Source: Pseudomonadota bacterium (GTDB lineage Bacteria > Pseudomonadota > Alphaproteobacteria > Rhizobiales > Xanthobacteraceae). From it: a stretch of 9,121 nt of DNA. Below, one piece after another: positions 1 to 7,192 of this stretch (position 1 is its first letter; each line of letters begins with the position of its first letter). The stretch is from the NCBI GenBank assembly GCA_023433965.1, contig JAEYTQ010000147.1, forward strand, positions 1 to 9,121. Direction: 5' to 3'. Below the pieces are notes generated by a model. It worked only from the letters and a program-made list of their open reading frames with translations. It had not been told where the DNA came from and did not search any database. A program made the position numbers and the translations under genes.

Positions 1-787
<787 letters not shown>

Positions 788-922
788 TCAGGACCGCGTC
801 GAACCGAAGGGGCTTGACTGCCGGGGGCCTTTAACACGGAAGCCCGGCTTGCGGAACGCGACATTGGCATGACGGGGCTCTACGAAAGTCGCATGGCCCG
901 GAGCCTGCCGCGACAGCCGCGT

Positions 923-2059
923 TCAGGTGGCGGCGATGACACCCTTGAGCTGGTCCCGGACCTGGCCGGCGATGGCGCGGTAGATCGCCGCATGAGGGCC
1001 GTCCGGCTCGCTGTCGACGACGGGATTACCGGCGTCCGAGGTGGCGCGAATCGCCATGTGCAGGGGAATTTCGCCCAGGAACGGCACCCCGAGCTTCTCG
1101 GCCTCGTGCCGGGCCCCGCCATGGCCGAAAATGTCCGACCGCGTGCCGCAATGGGGGCACTGGAAGTAGCTCATGTTCTCGACGATGCCGAGCACGGGCA
1201 CGTTGACCTTCCTGAACATGGCGAGCCCCCGCCGCGCGTCGATCAGCGACAGGTCCTGCGGGGTCGAGACGATCACGGCGCCCTTGAGCGGCACGTTCTG
1301 CGCCAGCGTGAGCTGGGCGTCGCCGGTGCCCGGCGGCATGTCGACGACCAGCACGTCGAGCTTGCCCCATTCGACGTCGCGCAGCATCTGCGTCACCGCC
1401 GACATCACCATGGGACCGCGCCAGATCATCGCGGTCTCTTCCTCGACCAGGAAGCCGATCGACATGATGGCGAGGCCGAAGCGCCGCAGCGGAATCATCT
1501 TGCGCTCGTCGTTCAGCTCGGGCTTGTCGCGCAGCCCCGTCAGGCGCGGCACCGAGGGGCCGTAGATGTCGGCATCGAGCAGCCCGACCTTGAGCCCGAG
1601 GTCACGCAGGCCGAGCGCCAGATTCAGGGCGGTGGTCGACTTGCCGACGCCGCCCTTGCCGGAGGCGACCGCGATCACGGCGCCAACACCCGGGATCTCC
1701 GATTGCCGCGCCATCGGCGACCCACCGCCCTGCGGCGGCTTGTGGGCATGGGCCGGCTGCACGCCGGGCGTACCGCGGCTCGACTGCGGGGGTGGCGGCG
1801 GCGCAGAGCCCGGCTTGCGCTCGGCGGTCAGCGCCACCATGACGGTGGTGACGCCGGGAATGGCGCGCACGGCGGCCTCCGCTTCGGCCCGGACGGATTC
1901 CCAAGCCCTCGCCTCTGCGGCATCGACATTGATCGAGAAGAACACCTTGCCGTCCGAGGCGCTGATCGCGCTCAGCACATTGGCTTGAGTGAGCGCGACC
2001 CCGCGGGGCGACTTGACCCTATTGAGGCTGTCGAGAACCTGTTGCTGCGTCACGCTCAA
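923..2059 (-). CDS. mrp: Mrp/NBP35-family iron-sulfur cluster carrier ATPase
   Basis: Cytoplasmic P-loop ATPase that holds and transfers Fe-S clusters to target apoproteins (ApbC/Mrp/NBP35 family). Of the 378 residues, about 1-85 form a MIP18/DUF59-like domain; 84-115 are a Pro/Gly-rich linker; the rest is the ParA/MinD-type ATPase. Visible motifs are the deviant Walker A G-K-G-G-V-G-K-S (134-141), L-D-A-D-I-Y-G-P-S (161-169), the Walker B region D-V-L-V-V-D-M-P-P-G-T-G-D (235-247), and the bridging-cluster pair C301-x-x-C304 (Q-C-P-H-C-G). The long form with DUF59 is usual in alphaproteobacteria. The likely start is TTG at 2057-2059, with AGGAG seven to eight bases upstream. A GTG two codons further in is the alternative but sits too far from that site. 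The VOC gene lies 53 bp upstream on the same strand, so co-transcription is possible. Confidence 0.97.
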   Translation of the reverse strand: MSVTQQQVLDSLNRVKSPRGVALTQANVLSAISASDGKVFFSINVDAAEARAWESVRAEAEAAVRAIPGVTTVMVALTAERKPGSAPPPPPQSSRGTPGVQPAHAHKPPQGGGSPMARQSEIPGVGAVIAVASGKGGVGKSTTALNLALGLRDLGLKVGLLDADIYGPSVPRLTGLRDKPELNDERKMIPLRRFGLAIMSIGFLVEEETAMIWRGPMVMSAVTQMLRDVEWGKLDVLVVDMPPGTGDAQLTLAQNVPLKGAVIVSTPQDLSLIDARRGLAMFRKVNVPVLGIVENMSYFQCPHCGTRSDIFGHGGARHEAEKLGVPFLGEIPLHMAIRATSDAGNPVVDSEPDGPHAAIYRAIAGQVRDQLKGVIAAT

Positions 2060-2066
2060 AGCGCAT

Positions 2067-2071
2067 CTCCT
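2067..2071 (-). promoter_or_regulatory. Ribosome binding site that favours the TTG start of mrp
   Basis: On the minus strand the leader reads CTCCAGGAGATGCGCTTTG. AGGAG is spaced seven bases from TTG but 13 from the in-frame GTG, so TTG is the better start. The ATG inside this string is out of frame with mrp. Confidence 0.55.
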
Positions 2072-2112
2072 GGAGTTGAGGATGCCCCATTAGAGCGGAA
2101 ACGCCCAAAAGG

Positions 2113-2550
2113 CTACTGCCTGCCGATATCGCCAGCATTTTCGGCAGGCGCCGCTCCCTGCTCCCGGGCGGCCTCGTAATTGAGCTCGATCATGACCCCG
2201 TTGGGATCGTGGACAAAGATCTGCCAGAGGTCGCCGCCGGGCACCTGGCGGGCGTCGAACGTCATCCCCTTGGATGCCAGCCGCTGCTTCATGCCGTCAA
2301 AACCGCGGCTGACGAAGGCGACATGGTGGACAACGCCGGAATCCGGCTTTTGTGGCTCGGCGGTCGCAGAAATATCGACGAGGTGCACGACGGGCTTACC
2401 CTCGCTGTACATCCAGGCCCCCGGGAAGGCGAAATTCGGCCGGGCCCCTTTCTCCAGCCCCAAGACATCCTCGTAGAAGCGGACGGTCTCGGTCAGCTTC
2501 CGGGTCCGGATGTTGAAATGATCGAGGACGCCAACGCTCACGCCGCCCAT
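2113..2550 (-). CDS. VOC-family (glyoxalase/dioxygenase fold) protein
   Basis: Protein of 145 residues, a single vicinal-oxygen-chelate domain made of two beta-alpha-beta-beta-beta modules. The first module starts at V-L-D-H-F-N-I-R-T (8-16), followed by the typical helix T-V-R-F-Y-E-D-V-L-G-L (22-32). The second starts at V-V-H-H-V-A-F-V (73-80) and ends D-P-N-G-V-M-I-E-L-N-Y (115-125). H11, H75 or H76, and E122 sit where metal ligands occur in glyoxalase I, extradiol dioxygenases and fosfomycin-resistance enzymes, so a metal-dependent enzyme is likely; the substrate cannot be read from sequence. The acidic/Ala-rich tail after residue 126 is outside the fold. The ATG at 2548-2550 has an AAGGGAG-like site eight bases upstream. 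It lies just upstream of mrp on the same strand and diverges from the dehydrogenase at 2735. Confidence 0.92.
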   Translation of the reverse strand: MGGVSVGVLDHFNIRTRKLTETVRFYEDVLGLEKGARPNFAFPGAWMYSEGKPVVHLVDISATAEPQKPDSGVVHHVAFVSRGFDGMKQRLASKGMTFDARQVPGGDLWQIFVHDPNGVMIELNYEAAREQGAAPAENAGDIGRQ

Positions 2551-2676
2551 GCTCTCGCTCCCTTGTTTTGAAGTCCTTGAGGTCCGCTCATCCTAGCACA
2601 GGGGGCGGCCAAACGAAGCCGTTGCCCTCCAGCCTCAACGGTTTAAGGTGCGCCCCGATCCGCCCTCACCGCGGAA

Positions 2677-2695
2677 CCAGGCGCCCCCCGCCTGG
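2677..2695. repeat. Perfect inverted repeat in the leader of the dehydrogenase gene
   Basis: Arms CCAGGCG (2677-2683) and CGCCTGG (2689-2695) flank five C residues. It lies 39 bp before the ATG at 2735, inside the 184-bp divergent region 2551-2734 that must hold the promoters of both the VOC gene and the dehydrogenase. It could be an operator or a leader hairpin. No T-tract follows, so it is not a usual terminator. I see no other convincing site in this region. Confidence 0.5.
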
Positions 2696-2734
2696 CAAGA
2701 ACCGTAAAACCCAAGCTACGGACAAGGTACCACA

Positions 2735-3607
2735 ATGGCTAAAGTCGCTTTCCTCGGCCTCGGCGTGATGGGCTTCCCCATGGCCGGGCACCTCGTGAAA
2801 AAAGGGGGCCATGAGGTCACCGTCTACAACCGCACCGCGGCCAAGGCGAAGGAATGGGCGGACAAGTTCGGCGGCAAGACCGCACCGACGCCGAAGGCGG
2901 CCGCCGAGGGTCAGGATTTCGTGATGTGCTGCGTCGGCAACGACAACGACCTGCGCGCGGTCACGATCGGCCCCGACGGCGCGTTCGCCGGCATGAAGAA
3001 GGGTGCGACCTTCGTCGACCACACCACCGCCTCGGCCGAGGTCGCGCGCGAGCTGGATGCGGCCGCGACCAAGGCCGGCTTCAAATTCGTCGACGCGCCG
3101 GTGTCCGGCGGCCAGGCCGGCGCCGAGAACGGCGTGCTGACGGTGATGTGCGGCGGCGCGCAGGATGCCTATGCCGGCGCCGAGCCGATCATTACTGGCG
3201 CCTATGCACGGATGTGCAAACTGCTGGGGCCCGCCGGAAGCGGCCAGTTGACGAAGATGGTCAACCAGATCTGCATCGCCGGTCTGGTGCAGGGTCTGTC
3301 CGAGGGAGTCCATTTCGCCAAGAAGAGCGGCCTCGACGTCGCCGAAGTGATCGAGACCATCTCGAAGGGGGCCGCGCAATCCTGGCAGATGGAGAACCGC
3401 TACAAGACCATGAACGAGGGCAAGTACGATTTCGGCTTCGCGGTCGAGTGGATGCGCAAGGACCTCTCGATCGCGCTCGCCGAAGCCCGTCGCAACGGCG
3501 CCAACCTGCCGGTGACCGCGCTGGTCGACCAGTTCTACTCCGAGGTCGAGAAGATGGGCGGCAAGCGCTGGGATACGTCGAGCCTGCTCGCGCGTCTGCA
3601 GCGCTGA
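2735..3607 (+). CDS. NAD(P)-dependent beta-hydroxyacid dehydrogenase (3-hydroxyisobutyrate dehydrogenase family)
   Basis: Soluble oxidoreductase of 290 residues, the usual family length, that interconverts a beta-hydroxy acid and its aldehyde or keto form using NAD(P). The Rossmann motif is G-L-G-V-M-G-F-P-M-A (8-17). The residues after the second strand, Y-N-R-T (31-34), carry an Arg that often marks NADP preference. The substrate signature is D-A-P-V-S-G-G (120-126), and the catalytic lysine is K174 in G-Q-L-T-K-M-V-N-Q with N178. The C-terminal segment has R-K-D-L-S-I-A-L-A (241-249). Family members include 3-hydroxyisobutyrate dehydrogenase, tartronate semialdehyde reductase (GlxR) and succinic semialdehyde reductases; I cannot choose among them from sequence, and no valine- or glyoxylate-pathway neighbours are present. 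The ATG at 2735 has AAGG at 2724-2727. Confidence 0.95.
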   Translation: MAKVAFLGLGVMGFPMAGHLVKKGGHEVTVYNRTAAKAKEWADKFGGKTAPTPKAAAEGQDFVMCCVGNDNDLRAVTIGPDGAFAGMKKGATFVDHTTASAEVARELDAAATKAGFKFVDAPVSGGQAGAENGVLTVMCGGAQDAYAGAEPIITGAYARMCKLLGPAGSGQLTKMVNQICIAGLVQGLSEGVHFAKKSGLDVAEVIETISKGAAQSWQMENRYKTMNEGKYDFGFAVEWMRKDLSIALAEARRNGANLPVTALVDQFYSEVEKMGGKRWDTSSLLARLQR

Positions 3608-3642
3608 CGCCCTGTTGCGCCCGGTCCAGGTCGCCGACCTCC

Positions 3643-3676
3643 GAACTTCGTCGCGACATCCGCCGCGACGAAGTTC
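3643..3676. repeat. Perfect 13-bp-arm palindrome between dehydrogenase and antiporter genes
   Basis: Left arm GAACTTCGTCGCG (3643-3655) and right arm CGCGACGAAGTTC (3664-3676) are exact reverse complements around an 8-base loop. It starts 35 bp after the dehydrogenase stop and ends 47 bp before the antiporter TTG start. A strong hairpin here fits transcript termination or 3'-end protection for the dehydrogenase mRNA, but no T-run follows on either strand. An operator for the antiporter or a dispersed palindromic repeat are the alternatives. Confidence 0.65.
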
Positions 3677-3723
3677 TGTAAGGCGCACCAACCGAAACAA
3701 TCACAGACTTCCGGGGGGAAGCC

Positions 3724-5157
3724 TTGTCTAGCATGATCGCCGCCATCCTTGTCGTTGTTGCGCGCCTGCTCCCGGTCGCGCTCGTGATCGTGCTGGCCTC
3801 ACCTTCGCAGGCGCTCGCCGCATCGCTCGATGGCGCCAGCATCGGCCCGCAATGGGCGCTTCCATTCGCGGGCATGCTGCTGTCGATCGCGATATTCCCG
3901 CTCGCAGCGCCTCACTTCTGGGAGCACCATCAGGGCAAGATTGCCGCGATGTGGGCCATCCTGATCGTTCTGCCGCTTGCAATCTGGCACGGCCCGCTTC
4001 CCACCATCCAGTCGCTCGTTCATACCGCGCTGCTCGAATACGTCCCCTTCATTCTGCTGCTCCTTGCGTTGTTCACGGTGGCCGGCGGAATCGTGGTGCG
4101 CGGCAATCTTCACGGCTCGCCGGTCCTGAATACGCTGCTGCTCGCGCTGGGCACCCTGATCGCAAGCATCATCGGCACGACCGGCGCGTCGATGGTCATG
4201 ATCCGGCCGGTGATCCGCGCCAATGACGACCGGCGTCACAATGTGCACGTGATCATCTTCTTCATCTTTCTGGTGTCCAACATCGGCGGCTCGCTCTCGC
4301 CCTTGGGAGATCCGCCGCTGTTTCTGGGCTTCCTGCGCGGCGTGGACTTCTTCTGGACAACGACGCACCTGTTCGCCCAGACCACGTTGGCCGCCTGGAT
4401 ACTGCTCGTTCTGTTCTTTTGCATCGATAGTTATCTGTATCGCAAGGAAGGCCGCGTCAAACCCGACCCGACCCCGGACAATCCCCTGCGGATCAGCGGC
4501 GGCATCAACTTCGCTTTGATGGGAGTCATCATCGCTGCGATCCTCTTGAGTGCCAAGCTCGACCTCGGCGGATTCGAGATTCTCGGCACGCACCTCCAGC
4601 TGCAGAACCTTCTGCGCGATGCCGTCATGATCGGCGTCGTGTTCGCATCTCTCGCCGTCACCTCGAAGGCCGACCACGACGCCAACGGCTTCTCTTGGGG
4701 CCCGATGATCGAGGTGGCAAAGCTGTTCGCCGGCATCTTCGTCACCATCATCCCCGTGCTCGCGATTCTCAACGCCGGCAAATCTGGCGCGTTTGCCTCC
4801 GTCGTGAACATGGTCACCAACGCCGACGGCACGCCGAACAATGCCGCCTATTTCTGGTTGACCGGCGTGCTCTCATCCTTTCTCGACAATGCGCCGACCT
4901 ATCTGGTCTTCTTCGAGCTTGCCGGCGGCGACGCCAAGTATCTGATGACGAACGGCGCCCTCACCCTCGCCGCGATTTCAGCAGGCGCGGTGTTCATGGG
5001 CGCAAACTCCTACATCGGCAACGCGCCCAACTTCATGGTGTACGCGATCGCGCGGGGGAGCGGCATCGCAATGCCAGGCTTCTTCGGATACATCGTCTGG
5101 ACCTCCGTCCTGCTGCTGCCTCTGTTCGCGTTGGTCACGCTCGTTTTCTTCAGATGA
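3724..5157 (+). CDS. Sodium:proton antiporter-like membrane protein (CitMHS/NhaD-like, ion transporter superfamily)
   Basis: Inner-membrane secondary transporter of 477 residues with roughly 12 to 13 hydrophobic segments spread over the whole length. The hydrophobic N-terminus (4-33), ending S-Q-A-L-A-A-S, may be a first helix or a cleaved signal. Two pairs of motifs in the two halves look like the internal repeats of this superfamily: G-T-T-G-A-S-M-V-M-I-R-P (151-162) with S-N-I-G-G-S-L-S-P-L-G-D-P-P (185-198), and S-S-F-L-D-N-A-P-T-Y-L (384-394) with G-A-N-S-Y-I-G-N-A-P-N (426-436). The conserved N, D and small residues in broken helices are where ArsB/NhaD/CitM-type carriers bind ion and substrate. 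Proteins like this are usually annotated Na+/H+ antiporter or putative citrate transporter; the true substrate is not evident. The TTG at 3724 follows GGGGGGAA (3713-3720) at good spacing. ATG at 3733 is the alternative, but with a long spacing. Confidence 0.9.
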   Translation: MSSMIAAILVVVARLLPVALVIVLASPSQALAASLDGASIGPQWALPFAGMLLSIAIFPLAAPHFWEHHQGKIAAMWAILIVLPLAIWHGPLPTIQSLVHTALLEYVPFILLLLALFTVAGGIVVRGNLHGSPVLNTLLLALGTLIASIIGTTGASMVMIRPVIRANDDRRHNVHVIIFFIFLVSNIGGSLSPLGDPPLFLGFLRGVDFFWTTTHLFAQTTLAAWILLVLFFCIDSYLYRKEGRVKPDPTPDNPLRISGGINFALMGVIIAAILLSAKLDLGGFEILGTHLQLQNLLRDAVMIGVVFASLAVTSKADHDANGFSWGPMIEVAKLFAGIFVTIIPVLAILNAGKSGAFASVVNMVTNADGTPNNAAYFWLTGVLSSFLDNAPTYLVFFELAGGDAKYLMTNGALTLAAISAGAVFMGANSYIGNAPNFMVYAIARGSGIAMPGFFGYIVWTSVLLLPLFALVTLVFFR

Positions 5158-5204
5158 AAGGGGCCCGCGCCTCTCCACGAATTCAGGCCGAGGGCACGCG
5201 GGAA

Positions 5205-5220
5205 TTAACGTCCGGTTAAC
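5205..5220 (+). promoter_or_regulatory. CtrA-type box TTAA-N7-TTAAC upstream of the histidine kinase
   Basis: The sequence is TTAACGTCCGGTTAAC: two TTAA half sites separated by exactly seven bases, with the preferred C after the second. This matches the full consensus of the alphaproteobacterial cell-cycle regulator CtrA. The heptamer TTAACGT occurs twice here, 11 bp apart, so both halves face the same side of the helix. The box ends 55 bp before ATG 5276 and 100 bp before ATG 5321. If the second half site also serves as the -35 region, transcription would start near 5245-5255. CtrA binding is inferred from the motif only. Confidence 0.6.
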
Positions 5221-5233
5221 GTAATTCTTTAGC

Positions 5234-5261
5234 TCCTTAAGTCAGCTCTTAAGGATTTCTT
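5234..5261 (+). repeat. Inverted repeat with T-rich tail between antiporter and kinase genes
   Basis: Arms TCCTTAAG (5234-5241) and CTTAAGGA (5248-5255) flank a 6-base loop and are followed by TTTCTT (5256-5261). The stem is AT-rich but has terminator shape and would end the antiporter transcript 76 bp after its stop. It also contains two TTAA words eight bases apart, one base off the CtrA spacing, and sits where the kinase promoter should be. It may therefore be a second, weaker regulatory site rather than a terminator. Confidence 0.4.
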
Positions 5262-5275
5262 GCCAGAGATAGACA

Positions 5276-6916
5276 ATGCAGAAGGCCCGCCTCCGGCGCG
5301 GGCAGGAATCGTGTTGCTTGATGAGTAACCCCGCTGAAAAGCCCGAGGTTGTACAGCTTCCGGCCGAACCGGTGAGCGCTCCATCGGCGAGCAGCCGAAG
5401 GGCTGCGGCGCAGCGGGTGCGCGAGGCGCGCGACAAGTTAACGTCGACCAGTGGAACCCGGCCGGCCTTCGATGCGGAAATGCTGCGGCAATACGCCCAG
5501 ACGCGGTTGTCGGCGTCTTATGTCGTGATGCTGCTGGTGGTCGCCACCGGGGTGCTGTTCGGCCTGTGGATGCAGCCGATCCCGGCCGCGGCCTGGACCG
5601 TCGGCATGCTCTGCATCCACGCGGCGATGATCCGCAGTTGCCGGCGCTTCCTGGGCGAGCCCGCCTCGCCCGCAGCAACGCGCGCATGGCGGACGCGCTT
5701 CGTCGTGCTCGACCTGCTCTATGGCCTGTGCTGGATGGCGATCCTGATCCATCCCGTGCTCGACCTGGTCACGGAAACCCTGATGATGTTCCTGATGCTG
5801 CTGGTGATCGCAGTATCGAGCATGCTCGCCGCCAATCTGCCGATCGCAGCCCTTGCCGCTACTGCGCCGGTTGCGGTCGCCATGGCGCTGAGCTTTGCTA
5901 CGACCGGCTCGCTGGACAACTACATCCTGGCCGCACTCGCGCTCGCTGCCGAAGGGTATTTCGTGCTGCTGGCACACCGCCTGCACTCCTCGACGTTCGC
6001 CACGCTGGAAGCGCGGGCCGAGAAGGATGCGCTGATCGGCGAGCTGGAACAGGCCAAGGCGATCTCGGACGAAGCGCGCCACCGCGCCGAGGCCGCCAAC
6101 GTCGCCAAGTCGCGCTTTCTCGCACAGATGAGCCACGAGCTTCGCACGCCGCTGAACGCCATCCTCGGCTTCTCCGAGGTGATGAAGAGCGAAATCTTCG
6201 GCGCGCACGCGGTGCCGGTCTACAAGGAATATTCCGCCGACATCCACAATTCCGGCGTGCACCTGCTCAACCTCATCAATGAGATCCTCGATCTGTCGCG
6301 GATCGAGGCCGGACGCTACGAGCTCAACGAGGAAGCGGTGTCGCTGGTCGGCATCGTCGCCGATTGCCATCATTTGATGAAGCTGCGTGCCTCGAGCCGC
6401 GGCATCACCATCCACGAAGTGTTCGAGCAGGCGATGCCGCGTCTCTGGGCCGACGAGCGCGCGATCCGCCAGGTCGTGCTCAATCTGCTCTCCAACTCGA
6501 TCAAGTTCACACCGCAGGGCGGCGAGATCTGGCTCAAGGCCGGCTGGACCGCCTCGGGTGGGCAATATCTCTCGGTGAAGGATACCGGCTCGGGCATCCC
6601 GGAGGACGAGATTCCGGTGGTGCTCGCTTCGTTCGGCCAGGGCTCCAACTCGATCAAGTCGGCCGAGCAAGGCGCCGGCCTCGGCCTGCCGATCGCCAAG
6701 AATCTCATCGACCTGCACGGCGGCACGTTCACACTGAAATCGAAGTTGCGCATCGGCACCGAGGTGATCGTCACATTCCCGCCGGAGCGGGTGATGAGTG
6801 CGCTAGCCCCGCTGTCGGACGACTCTCCGCCGCTCCAGCCGGAGAGTTCCGTTCTGCCGGACGAGAAACGCCGGCCGCGCCACAAGCCGATCATGAGTGC
6901 TGGCACGGGCTCTTAA
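5276..6916 (+). CDS. Membrane sensor histidine kinase, DivJ/PleC/PdhS-like
   Basis: Two-component sensor kinase of up to 546 residues. Residues 80-236 contain about six membrane helices with almost no periplasmic loops, a DivJ-like topology. A coiled-coil-like linker follows (242-276), then HisKA with the phosphoacceptor H287 in M-S-H-E-L-R-T-P-L-N-A-I-L-G-F-S-E (285-301). That extended motif, with the following M-K-S-E-I-F-G, is the form seen in kinases that act on DivK. The ATPase domain has N-box N403/N407, G1 D-T-G-S-G-I (436-441), F-G-Q-G (453-456) and G2 G-A-G-L-G-L (466-471). The Pro-rich tail (505-546) has no known domain, and there is no receiver domain. Two starts are possible: ATG 5276 or ATG 5321 (M16, protein then begins M-S-N-P-A-E-K). 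Neither has a strong ribosome binding site; AGGA at 5305-5308 slightly favours 5321. The partner DivK is an inference from motif and the upstream CtrA-type box. Confidence 0.93.
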   Translation: MQKARLRRGQESCCLMSNPAEKPEVVQLPAEPVSAPSASSRRAAAQRVREARDKLTSTSGTRPAFDAEMLRQYAQTRLSASYVVMLLVVATGVLFGLWMQPIPAAAWTVGMLCIHAAMIRSCRRFLGEPASPAATRAWRTRFVVLDLLYGLCWMAILIHPVLDLVTETLMMFLMLLVIAVSSMLAANLPIAALAATAPVAVAMALSFATTGSLDNYILAALALAAEGYFVLLAHRLHSSTFATLEARAEKDALIGELEQAKAISDEARHRAEAANVAKSRFLAQMSHELRTPLNAILGFSEVMKSEIFGAHAVPVYKEYSADIHNSGVHLLNLINEILDLSRIEAGRYELNEEAVSLVGIVADCHHLMKLRASSRGITIHEVFEQAMPRLWADERAIRQVVLNLLSNSIKFTPQGGEIWLKAGWTASGGQYLSVKDTGSGIPEDEIPVVLASFGQGSNSIKSAEQGAGLGLPIAKNLIDLHGGTFTLKSKLRIGTEVIVTFPPERVMSALAPLSDDSPPLQPESSVLPDEKRRPRHKPIMSAGTGS

Positions 6917-6960
6917 CGAGATGCTTGCAGAAATGTCCGACGATCCCTCACTATGTCCGA

Positions 6961-7164
6961 ATGAGCAAAGAAACGCCGTGCGTCGCCGTCTGCATGATCG
7001 ACCCCAGGACCAAGCTGTGCTTCGGCTGCGGCCGGACCTTGCCCGAGATCGCCCGCTGGCACGCCATGGAAAGCGCGGACCGGCTAGCGATCATGGCCCT
7101 GTTGCCAGAGCGCATGACGGAAGCTGGACTGCTGCCGATCGCGGGATCGCCAAAACACGTCTGA
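6961..7164 (+). CDS. DUF1289 small four-cysteine protein
   Basis: A 67-residue cytoplasmic protein with the DUF1289 pattern. C7 and C11 in T-P-C-V-A-V-C, followed by M-I-D-P-R-T-K-L, then C20 and C23 in C-F-G-C-G-R-T-L, then the conserved E-I-A-R-W. The C-x3-C...C-x2-C arrangement suggests zinc or an iron-sulfur cluster; the family has no established function that I can name. No other in-frame ATG exists upstream, and no ribosome binding site is visible before 6961, so initiation may be weak, coupled to the kinase gene 44 bp upstream, or leaderless. The aspartic protease gene begins 28 bp downstream, a pairing that I recall as common in Rhizobiales. Confidence 0.88.
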   Translation: MSKETPCVAVCMIDPRTKLCFGCGRTLPEIARWHAMESADRLAIMALLPERMTEAGLLPIAGSPKHV

Positions 7165-7181
7165 TCCGCCTGCGTGCCCTT

Positions 7182-7186
7182 GGAGG
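7182..7186 (+). promoter_or_regulatory. Ribosome binding site of the aspartic protease gene
   Basis: GGAGG six bases before the ATG at 7193, in the 28-bp gap after the DUF1289 stop. It contrasts with the absence of such a site before DUF1289. Confidence 0.8.
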
Positions 7187-7192
7187 CGCGCG

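Noticed and set aside
869..2179. 436-codon plus-strand open frame across mrp
   Set aside because: It is an antisense shadow of mrp in GC-rich DNA; the minus-strand protein has all Mrp motifs, while this one is Arg/His/Gly-rich and has no recognisable domain.
3799..4677. 292-codon minus-strand open frame opposite the antiporter
   Set aside because: It is rich in Asp, Arg, His and Gln as expected from the complement of a membrane protein gene, has no family match that I recognise and no ribosome binding site.
5158..5203. Imperfect GC-rich inverted repeat (CCCGCG near 5163, CGCGGG near 5197) after the antiporter stop
   Set aside because: The arms pair only over about six bases plus scattered matches, the loop is long and no T-run follows; too weak to call a terminator.
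5449..5455. Isolated TTAAC inside the kinase coding region
   Set aside because: A single half site without a partner at seven bases; expected by chance.
5438..6718. 426-codon minus-strand open frame opposite the histidine kinase
   Set aside because: It is a shadow frame; the plus strand carries the complete H, N, G1, F and G2 kinase motifs.
6925..6953. TTGCAG with a possible -10 at 6948-6953 as a promoter for DUF1289
   Set aside because: The -10 candidate TCACTA matches the consensus poorly, so I do not call a promoter.
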